Origin: Panorpa germanica
Taxonomy: Eukaryota > Arthropoda > Insecta > Mecoptera > Panorpidae
Length of the DNA stretch: 64,000 nucleotides
Assembly (NCBI GenBank): GCA_963678705.1
Contig: OY783218.1
Location: 6,768,152-6,832,151, forward strand
Reading direction: 5' to 3'
Positions 35,360-47,364 of the stretch are shown piece after piece (position 1 is the stretch's first letter; each line of letters begins with the position of its first letter). The position numbers were made by a program, and so were the translations under genes. The notes under the pieces were generated by a model. That model was given only the letters and a program-made list of their open reading frames with translations. It was not told the DNA's origin and ran no database searches.

Positions 35360-35950
35360 TACGAGGCCTGTTTTTTAAGTAAGTACCGTTTTGGAATTAA
35401 AAAAAGACGTGCAAAGATATCGCAATAATTTTATTTTTACATGAAAGCCTGTACCTTAATCTACTTTTCTACATAATTTCCGTGAATATTGAGGCACTTG
35501 TCATAACGTGGCACCAGTTTTTGAATACCCTCCTCATAAAATTCTGCCGCCTGACTTGTTAACCACTGTATCACAACTGTTTTGACTTCGTTATCGTCTT
35601 GAAGACGGTGCGGCCATCTTTAAATGCTCTCACCCATTTCCTTACCATTCCATCACTCATAATGTTTTGTCCGTAAACTTCACAGATCTCACGATGAATA
35701 TCGATCGGTTTTACGCCTTTAGCACCAAGAAATCGTATAACAGCCCGTACTTCACAATCGGCGGGACTCACGATTGTCGGAGGCATCTTAAACACTCAGT
35801 AAACAACGTATACAATGAAGAATCAGACTGTAATGGCGTCAGTGCGTAGACAAGAGATGTAGGTAACCAGCGCGCATACGCGGAACGCCGACCGTAGCGC
35901 TGCAAAGACGGAATCGCAAAACGGTACTTACTTAAAAAACATGCCTCGTA
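35360..35950 (-). pseudogene. Internally deleted mariner element with both ends
   Basis: TA duplications at 35360-35361 and 35949-35950 enclose inverted ends CGAGGCCTGTTTTTTAAGTA and its near-perfect partner. The minus-strand frame 35571-35795 encodes the N-terminal HTH of a mariner transposase (VRAVIRFLGAKGVKPIDIHR, SDGMVRKWVRAFKDGRT). After a frame change the C-terminus follows (QWLTSQAAEFYEEGIQKLVP, then RYDKCLN). The D,D34D catalytic core is missing between them. It is distinct from the mariner family of copies A-D. It lies 0.4 kb before the second Beat exon. Confidence 0.85.
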
Positions 35951-36344
35951 ATATATGAACAAGGTAAACCTTATTTCCACCCAAGAAATGAGTAAAAAGT
36001 GTTAGGTTTTTTCTGGGTTTATTTAAAATTTGTGGTTGAGAGTTCTAAGAAGTCTAAAGAGAAACGTTTTACATTTTATAATAATAAACGCGTTATTCAT
36101 TTCTACAAGATATTTGAAGATACTTCTTTTTTTCTACCTAATATGAGGATTTTAAAAATCGTGTAATATATTGACTAACATAATTGTCTTTTCTTATTAC
36201 ATGACTGTGTTTAGTAAAATATATTAAGAAATATGAGAAACAATTAATAATACCAACATTTGTAAAGTTATTTATTGCTTTTCCTACATTTATACTCATT
36301 TAAGCGAGAAGCCTTATTAATATTAATCTTCTTTTTCTTTTCAG

Positions 36345-36464
36345 GCAAACGTCGGTTACATTCGCCATTACCGACCAGTTCGAGATCGCAATGGCCTTGA
36401 GACGTCAATCATGGGAATCCATTTTGTGGTTACGCATCCACATTTTGTAACAGGCAGACTAAAG
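36345..36464 (+). CDS. beat: Beaten path-like protein, internal exon (middle of Ig-like domain 2)
   Basis: A 40-codon exon, phase 0 at both ends, so it joins in frame to the exons at 15230-15363 and 43850-44072. The acceptor is CTTTTTCTTTTCAG and the donor is AAG|GTAGGT. The peptide includes IRHYRPVRDRNGLETSIMGI followed by HFVVTHPHFVTGRLK. In Beat proteins this region is the middle of the second Ig-like domain; the 'HF..G.LK' segment leads into the second domain cysteine, which lies at the start of the next exon. No stop or frameshift is present. It follows a 20,981-bp intron filled with transposon remnants. It is too short to be found by ORF length alone. The call rests on splice sites, phase match and family pattern. 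Confidence 0.9.
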
Positions 36465-37199
36465 GTAGGTCAGTTCTCATAGCTTGCTTTTCGACCTTTA
36501 TAGCCTATACTCTACAGTGTATACTATATGTACACTATACGCCCTTATTTTCTAACACTGGTAAACCCCCCAGGATCATTTGTGAGTATAACACTCCCTT
36601 CATCGTAACCCCGCGACCCACAAGGGTGTGTGAAGTCAGAATTACAAAGGAAATTCAAATTAACACTGATTTCATAAATATCACATGACCTTGTGAGATC
36701 ATCTAAAGCTTTTATAAATATTTCAATATCTTTTTTTTTAATTATTTATTTGGAAGGCATCAATTGGTAAATGGAAACTGGCCATTTAGTTATAGTTTGT
36801 AATTTTATTGTTTTTATATTGTGTATCTTTTTTATTTTCTACGTTAAAACGCACGCGTCGTTATACCAATGCTGACTTCTCCTACTCTGCACTAACTCCG
36901 AAGTCTACCTAATAATCCAATAGAGAATTTATTGCGCAATTTCTATTTGTATATTTGAGATTAGTAGTGAAAATCCAAATTTTTCATTTTGAAAGACCTT
37001 TTCAGAAAGAAGAAAATTTTTGAACTTTTCTCTTCAAATATCTAGGCATTGATTGGTTCTAAGGGTTGAGTAGTAGTATTCATTTCAACAATGTTTTTCT
37101 AGACCCAATGACCAGCACAATTTTCCAAGTTAACGAGAGAAACACAAATCTCAGTTTTTTGTCATCAGTTTTACTCATGTAGATTAAGAGTATTAAATA
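36465..37199. other. Start of second Beat intron, nothing recognised
   Basis: A+T-rich sequence after the exon donor; no repeat partner seen. Confidence 0.5.
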
Positions 37200-37745
37200 A
37201 TATATTAAGGGCACAAACTACGCCTAGTTTTATTGATATAAATACCCCGTATTGGAGGCCCTATCCGTTCCTCCTTTCAGAGTCGGTGTCTTCTTTAGCT
37301 CAAACTCTACTGCACCGATCTTTTTGAAATTTTGCACACTCTTTACATAAATTCCGAGATAACGCTGTCGAGATTTTTTTTTAACGTATTTTAAAATAAC
37401 AAAGTTTCTGATTTTTTTCATGAAACATCGATATTTTGAATTCTAAGTACTGTAAAAAATTGAAAAATCAATTAAAAAAAGCAGAGTTACTGCAGAAACT
37501 TATCAACTAATGAAATCATTTTGGTTATTCGATTTCAGAAAATGCAGTGATGAGTTATATTTTTTTTGTAACGTCTGCGGAAATTCACTGTCAATGCCTC
37601 ATTTCTTGATATTTATTTATGAAAATTTCACAAAGTATTCTATAAATGTTATTTTATAATGTAGTAATTATCGAAATAATTATATATTAACTGTGTTGCC
37701 AAAAAACATTATCGAAAATATGCTTTTTTTGTATCGATTTGACCG
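37200..37745 (+). repeat. Unclassified interspersed repeat Z
   Basis: It shares ordered blocks with 55280-55870 and 57580-58125: TTTCAGAGTCGGTG, GCACACTCTTTACATAAATT, AACGCTGTCGAG, CAACTAATGAAATCATTTTG, ATTCACTGTCAATGCCTCAT. About 550 bp; no coding capacity and no clear terminal repeats. Confidence 0.65.
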
Positions 37746-38899
37746 TACCTCCATTTAAGCATGAGTATTCGCCAAACTGTCAAATTTGAACTATATAAAA
37801 CAATTTATTTAATAAAATTTATTTTTACATGATTTTCTAAAAATAAAATCATATTTTATTTATTAAAAAAATGCATATTATTTAGCTGTTTAATCCAGTC
37901 TTTTATACCCTTTTAAACACTCCCTAAAACACAAGTCCATGCATGAGTCCATGGGGGTTGACGGCTATAGGTTAAGTGTTAGGGTATGTAGGATCTCTTA
38001 GAATGATAAATTAGGGTTGAAAATATCTAACAAACCTTCTAACGAAAAGTTACAAACCAACTAAGGTTAAAAGGGTTGCAAATTGTGCAAAGAGATGGAA
38101 ATATGAAAATATATATAAGCTAGGTGTAAATATACACGTACAAGGTAATTATATATTTAAAATAGTTCATTTATAAATATTCAACATTTATTTTAGTTAT
38201 TTATGACGTCATGACATAGATATATAGCCGTGTTATTTGTTCGAGTAGATCTATCTGTTTAGGTGTTATATTTTTAGACAACATTATACCAGTGTTTTAT
38301 GTACCTGGTTTTAATTGGTCGGAATTTAATTAGAAAAGATTTGAATAGCATTTTAAAGCCATCAAAAGTACAATCATAAAATCTTTTTAAAGTGTTTTAT
38401 CAAAAAAAATACATTTCTTGAAATAACGTTAATTAATTTTAATTACAGAATTTGAATAAGAATAATTTAATTATTGAATGTCTTTAAAGAGAATTATGTC
38501 AGCAGTCTGAACTACTGTTGTATTATAAAATTATTTTTATCTCAGATTCAAATAATAACTTGATGAAAACTCCATTGTACTAGTAACAGATAATAGCGCG
38601 CCCGAAATAAACGTTTGGTCAGATTTCTATCAGCAGAATGCTTCCAAACTAATCTTTAACACTATTTTCTTTTCATTACGTAATTTCACACACTTTGTTT
38701 TTTTTTACACTGTTTGTGTAACATCGTACAGTGTTGCGCCGTATTTTAAAGTTTTACATCAATTTTATTGTTTCTTTGGCTATGGATAGAATAAAAAGAA
38801 GTGCAATAAAATGTAAATGTTGTTCGACAGTAAAGAGACTCTTTTCCTAAAAGAAATTGTTAATTCTTGTAATGCTAATTGTTAAATGGTTTTTCTTAG

Positions 38900-39393
38900 A
38901 TTATTCCCATTCACTGTTTTAATTGTGTTTTTAATTTTGTATTTAATTTTATTTGTATAGCACATGGGAATAAGAGTAGTCATTCCCTGCACCATTTTTA
39001 ATTTACAATTTAATTTCTTTGTTTTTTTTTAACTTTGCAAGGTCCAATTTAAAGAAAATTACAGTATATTACAACCTCCAAAATGTGACAATCTCTGAAA
39101 ATACAGTAGAATTTATTTTTAAAAGATGTTCATTGTCTTCATTGTTGTCAAAAATAAAGAAATAAAAACAATTTCTATTACTAATTTTTATTAAAAACAA
39201 ACATTCAAATTTGTCCAACTGTCGAACTGTCAAAATGTATATTACTAACGACGCATGCGCACCAACTGAATTAACTAAACTCAAATTAAAATACAATTGT
39301 GACAAAGAATGCCTTTCTGAAAACCTAAAATCCAGATTAAAATATTAAATAAAAACGTAAATTCAATTTCAAAACAGTGACTGTGAATGAGGC
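38900..39393. mobile_element. TIR element W, copy 2
   Basis: Ends TTCCCATTCACTGTTTT and AAAACAGTGACTGTGAATGA, with internal GGAATAAGAGTAGTCATTCC, AACTGTCAAAATGTA and CGACGCATGCGCACC. More diverged than copies 1 and 3. Confidence 0.65.
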
Positions 39394-40009
39394 TTAACAG
39401 TCTCAGTACATGACTCATCGATAATATTTTAGGTTATGTAATACATACATTTATATTATGTACATACAGAAGAAGTATAACTATCATTAAAATTTTATTA
39501 CACATTGTAAAAATAATAACTGTATGGTAATGGTGCCATTACATTAGAATATTTCTTCCAGGTAAATATTAAAATTAAAATTTTTGAATATTTTAGCTTC
39601 ACGAAATATTGAAATATTCATTTAAAAATTAAGTATAATTACCGGATGCTTCTAATCATTTATTTTTTATGAACCATTTAAGAAAGAAATTCTTGGAGAA
39701 AATATTTTTTGTAGTTACAGCTAAGTGTGTCAGATATAATATAGTCACAGAAAATACCTTTATTACTTTAATAGCGTTTAAAGAGTTTGAAATTTTTTTG
39801 ACATTTGTGAGAATAATAAAAAAGCTATATACTTATACATACACTCGCTTAATATTAATATTTGGCTGAAATTATTTTGGCATTTATACCAGGGCGCATT
39901 GCGTTTAGGTTCGATTTAAAACTCACGTTATATTTTAATTTGGTGTGTAATTGAACATATGTTAATTTTTCCTCACTAACACTGTTACAAATGTGTAAAA
40001 GTCATCTTA

Positions 40010-40660
40010 TTTTTTATATTTACCACCATCTAACATTTTTTATGTATATTTAACATTTTATAATTCTATTTTACAATTTTCTAAATAATTCACTAATTAA
40101 TTTTGAATCACTTAACAAAAATTTAGTATTAACTGGAAAAGTTTTAATCACATCTAATATTTCACTATTGAATTTAGATCTTTCTAAACTATAATTTATG
40201 CATTCAAATATAATATGATCCAAAGTTCCTTCTTCACCACATTGACATCTATCGTCAGATTTAATATTAATTTTGTACAGGTGAGCAGGTGTTTTACAAT
40301 GATTGCTTTTGATTCTGATTATAGTTGATATAATTTTGCGGGACTTATTTCTAAACCATCTTTTCTTATTTAAATTTGGATGAAACATATAATAATCTCT
40401 TCCTTTTAGCAGACTTTTGTTAATGAAATCTTGAATTCTCAAATTGAAGTTCAATTTTTTGATTATATTGAAATATGAAAGTAATTTCACTTTTATCTCA
40501 ATTTTTCAAATTTATTGTTTACTTTGCCAATTTATCCGCAATTTCGTTTCCTCTAATTCCACAATGTCCTGGTATCCACATAAATTTTATGGTATTATTT
40601 TTAGTTATTTAGTTGAAATACAACTTCTTAATTTTGCATGTAAAAGTCATCTTAATTTAG
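40010..40660 (-). pseudogene. Non-LTR 3' part (family L), second copy
   Basis: The minus-strand frame 40071-40490 encodes the region after RNase H: NKSLLKGRDYYMFHPNLNKK, IIRIKSNHCKTPAHLYKI and a finger CQCGEEGTLDHIIFEC, then a tail. Upstream (40500-40640) degraded sequence still reads as the WIPGHCGI.GNEIADKLAK end of RNase H. It matches the copy at 15655-16620 but is broken in different places. Antisense to the Beat gene, in its third recognised interval. Confidence 0.75.
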
Positions 40661-43600
40661 TAATTTTCTTATACAGTGTTAATTATCACTGTATAATCAA
40701 GTTATCAACCCAAAATTTTCAGAACTTGGATGAAGAACCGCTTCTATACTATAAATTACTATTTATAGTCTATAGATTACTGCTTCATAACCTTCTTATT
40801 ATAAAAATTATTAATACAAGTTCTAAATAATATTATTATCCACAAAAAAGCTCATCACAAAATTTTTGTTGAGGTATTTATTTACTGGTAATATTTAAAT
40901 CCACATTTTGTGTTTTGCGGATTAAAACCATTTCAAAGTAATATCGAAAAATTAATACCAAATATTGATACATTATGCAGATTATTTATTGCATCAATCA
41001 TCTAAAAATAATATGACACCAAAACTAACATATCCATCCAAAAACTCATAAAACTTTTCAAGCTTTTAAGCTCAAAAGTTTGCGCTTTGCAGCAATATAC
41101 ATGAATCAAATTTGAAGCGCTTACATTTTTTTCTTTGTGTTGATTTTTCAAACGTAGGAAGGAAATGCATTTTATTATCATATAAATAATAATAAGTAAT
41201 GCAAAATGTTTTTCTCTTTTAACGTTGCAAATAGCTTCTTGAACATTACGTTCAGAATGGCATGATATCTGCAAGCTCAGCTTTGTAAATCGATCTCTTT
41301 ACTTTATTCTATAGCTGATTGCCTCGGGGCATCTGCATCTTTATTACTGGATATATCTTATTCAGTTTTATTATACTTTTGTTGGGAGAATCACTGTCTG
41401 AAATGTAATTTAATTAATTAATAACTATTATGTTATATCTTGGGTAGCAATCATTGAGTAATATTGTGCTGTAATTTGAGTTTTAATAGTCGCCTAGGGA
41501 GTCAATCAATCTCAAATGACTTCATGCCTATAAGGTCGGCTCTGACATTATGTGCGTTGATTGACGGGAACAAAAAAATTGTATGGTAATAGAAAAGCTA
41601 GCTAAAGTTTTACCTCTACGATGAAAAGATATTTTTTAAGAAAATAACGAGTTTTTTGGTAATTTAACATTAGATATTTCTTGATTATTCATATATGCTC
41701 GATAATGTGAAAATAATATCCTGTATATGCATTTCATATGCACTGAAGTGAATAAACATGACCGTACATACTATGTACATGCAGTAATATTTAAATATGC
41801 ACATATTTTTACATTTGCACGTAAATATGACACACAGTGTAGATTTTACATCACAACAGCATATACATAGGATATGCAATGTACATTAATGTATATACTT
41901 TGAATATAGAATGTATATGTTATGTATGTATATGCTTACAAGATGCAATATTGTTACTAATTCAAATTAATGTAATTGTCACAATATAAAGTATACACAA
42001 GACGGCTTGTTGACAATTGAACAACATATAATCAATTGATAAAGTAATACCATTTCATTACTTTATTAAAAGTATTGTGTTTATTCAGGTCTTTACTTTA
42101 TGTCATTTTCCTTGTCAATTTTTCATGTATGAGTAATCACTCCCATGCTTCACTTTGTTATGTATTTTTCAATATTTTTAGTACAATATAAAAAACCATG
42201 TATTATTTTCAATTTTACACCATTAGTTATATGTAACTATACATTTCAATCAAGTTTTACAGCCGGTAAAAAAAACGAAAAAAAATAAAATTATTGCCCA
42301 TAAACTTTTACCAGAAACTATAAATTGTTTGAAATTAAAGTATAATTTGAAATTTTATTACTTTATTATATTTTATTATACTACTATAATAAAAGCATAA
42401 ACCAATAAAATTACAAAGCAAAAGTAATAAATACATCTTTATTCTGACACTTGGAGCTTTGGTAAGCTTTTGGTTGGTTAAAAGTGTTTGTGACAAAGTA
42501 AGCTTTGAAGTACTCGTAAATCGAGATATATTCTATCTTATGTGAACTTTAGTAACCCTTGGAAGCTTTTTGATCTGAAGACTTGTTTATTCTCGAATGC
42601 AAATTCAATGCAAGCTTTTGTTTTTACTCAAATAGAAACTTGGTCATCTAAATATAAATTCACATGAATAACTTTAGAGTTAGAAGTTAAAAGCCATTCA
42701 TAGCTATTGAGTTTTAGTTTTAGGTTTATGTTTTAATCTTAATGGGCTTGTGTCCTATGTCTTAATTTCTATAAAAGTGTACTATATATTGATAAAGTGG
42801 GTTACTAGAACCTCAAATATTCCATTATTTTTTAATAACTCCTTATATGTTAAAAGATATTAACAATTAAAAAAGTAATTTTGTCTCTTTAATTATTAAA
42901 AGGATTCAACGTTGTACACATTCCAAGTGCATGTGAAGTCACAATCCTTGTGTAAGGTTACCAACCTTACAGCTCATAAATCTCTGCTATATGTATTTAT
43001 ATATCAAAATATGAAATATGATTTACAGCTGTTTCAAGGAACAATCAAATTTCAATATTATGTCTGCCTTAGCAGGATTAAATAAAATAAAAACTTATTA
43101 CTCTTTGACTTGACTTGATTATTTCAACTACCAACAGCTGCAGAACATTACCACAGCACTGACCTACTTAACAAATAACTGACGTTAAAATGCATTTCAC
43201 GTCTTACAAATATGGCCGACCATTTCTAGCGCTAAAACTACAATTCAAACTTTTAATTGCTATATCTCCGTCAATATTTAGATATTTAATAAAATAGACA
43301 CGCCAATACACATTTATTAACATCAATTTCAATTAACAATTGAAAAATCGACCACTAAAAAATGAGGACACAAGCCTATTGTAATTTAGCTATTAAATAT
43401 AATAGTTTATATTTATAATTACGCTAAACGCATTTCAAAAATCTCGTAATGTTGGCCCAATCGGGTAATCATAAGGAATACCACATAAGGCCACATAGGA
43501 ACGCACCCGACAAGTTCCATATCAGGCCCTAGCAAGAAATACCTTACAATTAATATATATTAAATTGTACATCTCCAATTAAATTATACATCGCCTACTA

Positions 43601-43849
43601 CATTGATTCTGTTACATATATGTTTGTATGCCATAAATATATGTGTCTTATTTAATCTTGGTAATAAAAGCATCTGTCTGACCTTGACCAGTAAACTTTG
43701 TGAATTAATTATCACAAGAATACTCGTACTCGAGTGCTCTCACCTTAAGAACCCTTCAAGAATGTTTTATTTGTATGATATAAGATGTCTAGCGTCTAGA
43801 CCTTTCGTGTTTTAATAGAGAATTCTCAATTCTTGTTTCATTGTTACAG
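40661..43849. other. Beat intron, longest stretch without a recognised element
   Basis: About 3.2 kb before the third exon with no assigned transposon. Alternating ATGT/ACAT-rich sequence occurs at 41690-41945. The 41002-41274 minus frame has no family pattern. Confidence 0.5.
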
Positions 43850-44072
43850 ATACGATGCATTGCCAGCATTCACGCAATTTACTGGAAAAGTACAGAGAAA
43901 AGCATTGAAGAAGATCGTCCTCGTATTCAACTAATTCCAGCAACCGCTGCTCCAGTTGGTCATAACGTAAATCTATTGCAACCGCCGACTTATTTGAATA
44001 ATGGAAATGAAAATTCAATCATAGACGGTGAAATGAGGGACCAGGATGACAGTGCCATCACTCAGATCAAAG
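43850..44072 (+). CDS. beat: Beaten path-like protein, exon with end of Ig-like domain 2 and tail
   Basis: The exon has 74 codons plus one base (phase 1 at its 3' end). The acceptor is TTTCATTGTTACAG and the donor is AAG|GTAAGA. It opens with IRCIASIHAIYWKSTEKS, which supplies the second Ig cysteine (residue 3) and the closing strand of the domain. EEDRPR follows, then a hydrophilic, low-complexity tail rich in N, P and acidic residues and ending in ITQIK. Joined to the two upstream exons it gives one open frame of about 158 complete codons. If the donor were not used, the frame would run only seven codons further and stop at 44093-44095. The phase-1 donor implies at least one more exon, probably carrying the hydrophobic C-terminus common in Beat proteins. 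I could not find it in the remaining 20 kb. Confidence 0.9.
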
Positions 44073-44431
44073 GTAAGACGTTCACTTATATGTAGTTTAA
44101 ATTAGGTTGTGCCGTATAAATCTACGATACAATGACGACTGCTTTGTAAAACCTAGTCTAAATCTAATATCATCCGTTCTTACGTCTAACATAATAATAT
44201 CCGTTGTTTAAAAATATGTTCTTAAGAAGTTTCATGATCCAAACAGGTAGATTTCTTTTCTAAAAAGCAGTAACATAGGTCAGAAAATGTTTTATATTAG
44301 CTAAAAACTTTTATTATGTTGGACAAGCCTTAACTATGATAAAACTATGTCATAACTTTCGTTCGTTTTGTAAGGTGAAAGCAGAAAAGAAACCTCTACT
44401 TTTATATTTATGAATACACCACTGGGCATCT

Positions 44432-44638
44432 TTACTCTTCTATAACCACTGTATACCTGTATTTCTTTGCCTTCTCACCAATAGTAATAATACTGCTCAT
44501 GTTATTTACAAATATGCATGCATTCTTATAAAATTCTTCTAATGTATTATACAGTTTGCGTTCCATTAAGCGTTCACAACAATCACGCTCTTGATCGCAG
44601 TTTTTCCCGTTCCACTTATTTGCGAGCGTTGCAAGCAT
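44432..44638 (-). CDS. Unassigned small cysteine-containing ORF
   Basis: A 68-codon minus-strand frame, open for seven codons upstream of its ATG. It contains KWNGKNCDQERDCCERLMER, a further Cys about 19 residues on and a hydrophilic end. The C-x5-CC spacing resembles small disulfide-rich domains, but there is no signal peptide, no recognised family and no matched splice partner. It lies antisense in the intron after the third Beat exon and may be chance or a relic. Confidence 0.2.
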   Translation of the reverse strand: MLATLANKWNGKNCDQERDCCERLMERKLYNTLEEFYKNACIFVNNMSSIITIGEKAKKYRYTVVIEE

Positions 44639-45012
44639 ACACTTAAGTGCAATGGATTATGGAGTGGTTTTGAGTGTTGGAATAATAAAAAATAAGGATT
44701 GCGATAGTTGATTAAATAGCTCTGTAGCAAAAGCTATATTCACACAACAAAATAAATTTTTCATAAAAGAAATATATTCTAAATGATAATGAACATTGTT
44801 TATTTATTAAGTTAGGTTATGGTATAAGGAAAAGTGTATAAATGACAGTCAAATATGAATTATAATTAATTTTATTAAGCTTATTTAACATAAGTATATA
44901 ATAAAATAAAATCCAATAAAATATCGTTTTCCGAATCATATAAAGTAATTTTTTCTGTCATCGTCACTTTTGCGTTATGTTTAAACATTGCGCCGAAATT
45001 CTCAATAACGAC

Positions 45013-45046
45013 CACGACGACCCAACTCTTCAGATGGGTCGTTGTG
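45013..45046. repeat. Short GC-rich hairpin
   Basis: CACGACGACCCA and TGGGTCGTTGTG form a 12-bp stem with one G-T pair around a 10-nt loop. It stands out in A+T-rich DNA; no family is assigned. Confidence 0.5.
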
Positions 45047-45639
45047 AGCTTAGCGTGAGCGAAGATAATGACGTCATTACTACTATAACTTATTTACTAT
45101 ATATACATATTTTACAGATAATAAAATCATATTAAATTAACATTAAATTAATTTTTTCGGAAATAGGTTCGTCCCACTTTCAAAATAAACGCCTCTGTAC
45201 TATTCTATTACATCTAATCTATTTTAAATCTCGTTTAATAATATTAAAGGTAGTCAATCAAAAAGAGTTTACTATTATATAAATATTTCCCCCGCTATAA
45301 AGAATTTAATAACGCAGAAAACTTTGTTTTCTTTTTTGGCATATCCCCTTTAATAAACTTTGATTCCTGTTACATTTCTTTATCATATTAGCACGCAGCT
45401 ACAGCGTAGTCTTCTATAGTTATTAATATTATATTGTGTCGGTTTGTATTATTTGTATAATATGTTGATAGAAAACGACAAAAAAAATCATATGTCACTG
45501 ACAAAACAGTATATACAAGGTGTTCATAAATCTGTTTCTCCTAATAATAAAACTACAAACTAACCATGAGAAGAATCGTACGCATCAAAACGAATCGTAA
45601 ACTGTATGTTTATATTCTTATCTTATATTATAATGTCCG

Positions 45640-47364
45640 AGGTGTATGTTTGTTTTCTTATATTCTTATATGTTTATATTCTTATATTCTTATATGTTTA
45701 CGCGATTCGTATGGTAGCTCGAAAACGGCTCCATGGAAGTTTTTAAAAATTTCCTATTTTGTAGAGAAAAAAATTCTAAGACTTTTGGCGTCCCCGGATT
45801 TTTCCCTGAATTTCCTGGAAACCCGTAATTTTGGAAAAACTGGAAAAAAAGTGTACCCTTTTTTGGTGTATTACTTTTAAGTCGTAAAAGATAGAAAGTT
45901 GAAATTTTGCATGTGCATTAAGCTTTTTAATGCTGACATTTCTCAAAAAGTAGCAATTTAAAAATTGAAAAAGGGGGGCTTGAAGAAATTCGGGGGCCCG
46001 GTAAGGAACGTTGGAAAAAGTTCATATTCTGGATTCTAGAATAATTAAGTATATTATTAATAAAAAAAAATTCAAAATTTCAAAATTTTATTAAGGGGCA
46101 CGGGGGCAGTATTTGCCGACAGTAAAAATTGTGCTAGAAAGTTGAAATTTTGTATATAGGCTAACCTTGGTAACTTATTTACGAATCGAAAAAAAAAATC
46201 CCAAATTTTGAAAAAAAGTTGGTCAAATAACGCATAAATTGAAAATATTTTTTATTTTGATAAAAGAATATATTTTTTTAGTCAATTTATATGTGTTAAT
46301 GTATATGTGCGCGAGTTTATTTATTATTTCAATTTAAAAATAGAATTAAATATGAATTGTAATTACGAATTATTTTATTGGATTCAAATCATACACGCCA
46401 AATAGACGTCGCCTTGCGACGGGGGTAAACCCTGAACTTTAAAAGAGACTTTAAATACTTTAAAGAGAAAAAAATTCTAAGACTTTTGGCGTCCCTGGAT
46501 TTTTCCCTGAATTTCCTGGAAACCCGTAATTTTGGAAAAACTGGAAATAAAGTGAGCCCTTTTTTGCTGGAAATTAAATTTGACATGAAACTAAAGCCAT
46601 ACACAAAAGACAGACGTCGCTTGCGACGGGGGTAAAAGCTAGTATGTTTATATTCTTATATGTTTGGTACTGAATTTTGTATGGTAGCTCGAAAACGGTT
46701 GATGGAGCCGTTACCATGTTTTTGAAAATTTCCTATTTCGTAGAGAAAAAAATTCTAAGACTTTTGGCGTCCCCGGATTTTTCACTGAATTTCCTGGAAA
46801 CCCGTAATTTTGGAAAAACTGGAAAAAAGTGAGCTCTTTTTTCCTGTATTACTTTTAATTCGTAAAAGGTAGAAAGTTGAAATTTTGCATGTGTATTAAG
46901 GTATTCAATGCTGACATTTCTCAAAAATTAGAAATTCAAAAATTGAAAAAAGGGGGGTTGAAGAAATTCGGGGGCCCTGTAGGGAACTTTGGAGAAAGTT
47001 CATATTCTGGATTCTAGAATAATTAAGTATATTATTAATAAAAATAAATTCAAAATTTTATTTGGGGGCACGGGAGCAGTATTTGCCGAGAGTAAAAATT
47101 GTGCTAGAAAGTTAAAATTTTGCACATAGGCTAACCTTGGTAACTTATTTACGAATCGAAAAAAAAATCCCAAATTTTGAAAAAAAGTTGGTCAAATAAC
47201 GCATAAATTGAAAATATTTTTTATTTTTATAAATTAAAAAATTATTTTATTATTGTGCGAGTTTATTATTTCAATTTAAAAATAGAATTAAATATGAAAT
47301 GTAATTACGAATTATTTTATTGGTTTCAAATCATACACGCAAAAAAGACGGGGGTAAACTCTAG
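45640..47364 (+). mobile_element. Tandem array of Helitron-like elements (three related units)
   Basis: A block GAGAAAAAAATTCTAAGACT, continuing to ATTTTGGAAAAACTGGAAA, occurs at about 45760-45852, 46461-46552 and 46741-46830. Unit ends at about 46395-46430, 46610-46642 and 47345-47364 carry CGACGGGGGTAAA. The second ends as a hairpin CGTCGC-TT-GCGACG, then 10 nt, then CTAG before T (46639-46643); the third also ends CTAG before T. A hairpin 10-12 nt before CTRR is a Helitron 3' signature. Units 1 and 3 are long, the middle one short. The 5' ends are blurred by TATTCTTATATG repeats, so the call is 'Helitron-like'. Confidence 0.55.

Larger units (their letters stand above)
15230..44072 (+). 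other. beat: Span of the recognised part of the Beat-like gene
   Basis: Three exons on one strand in matching phase define the gene. The introns are 15364-36344 (20,981 bp) and 36465-43849 (7,385 bp), both GT-AG and both phase 0. Transposon remnants occupy most of the recognisable intron sequence in both orientations. The gene is partial at both ends. No promoter, start codon, stop codon or poly(A) signal can be assigned in the window. Confidence 0.85.
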
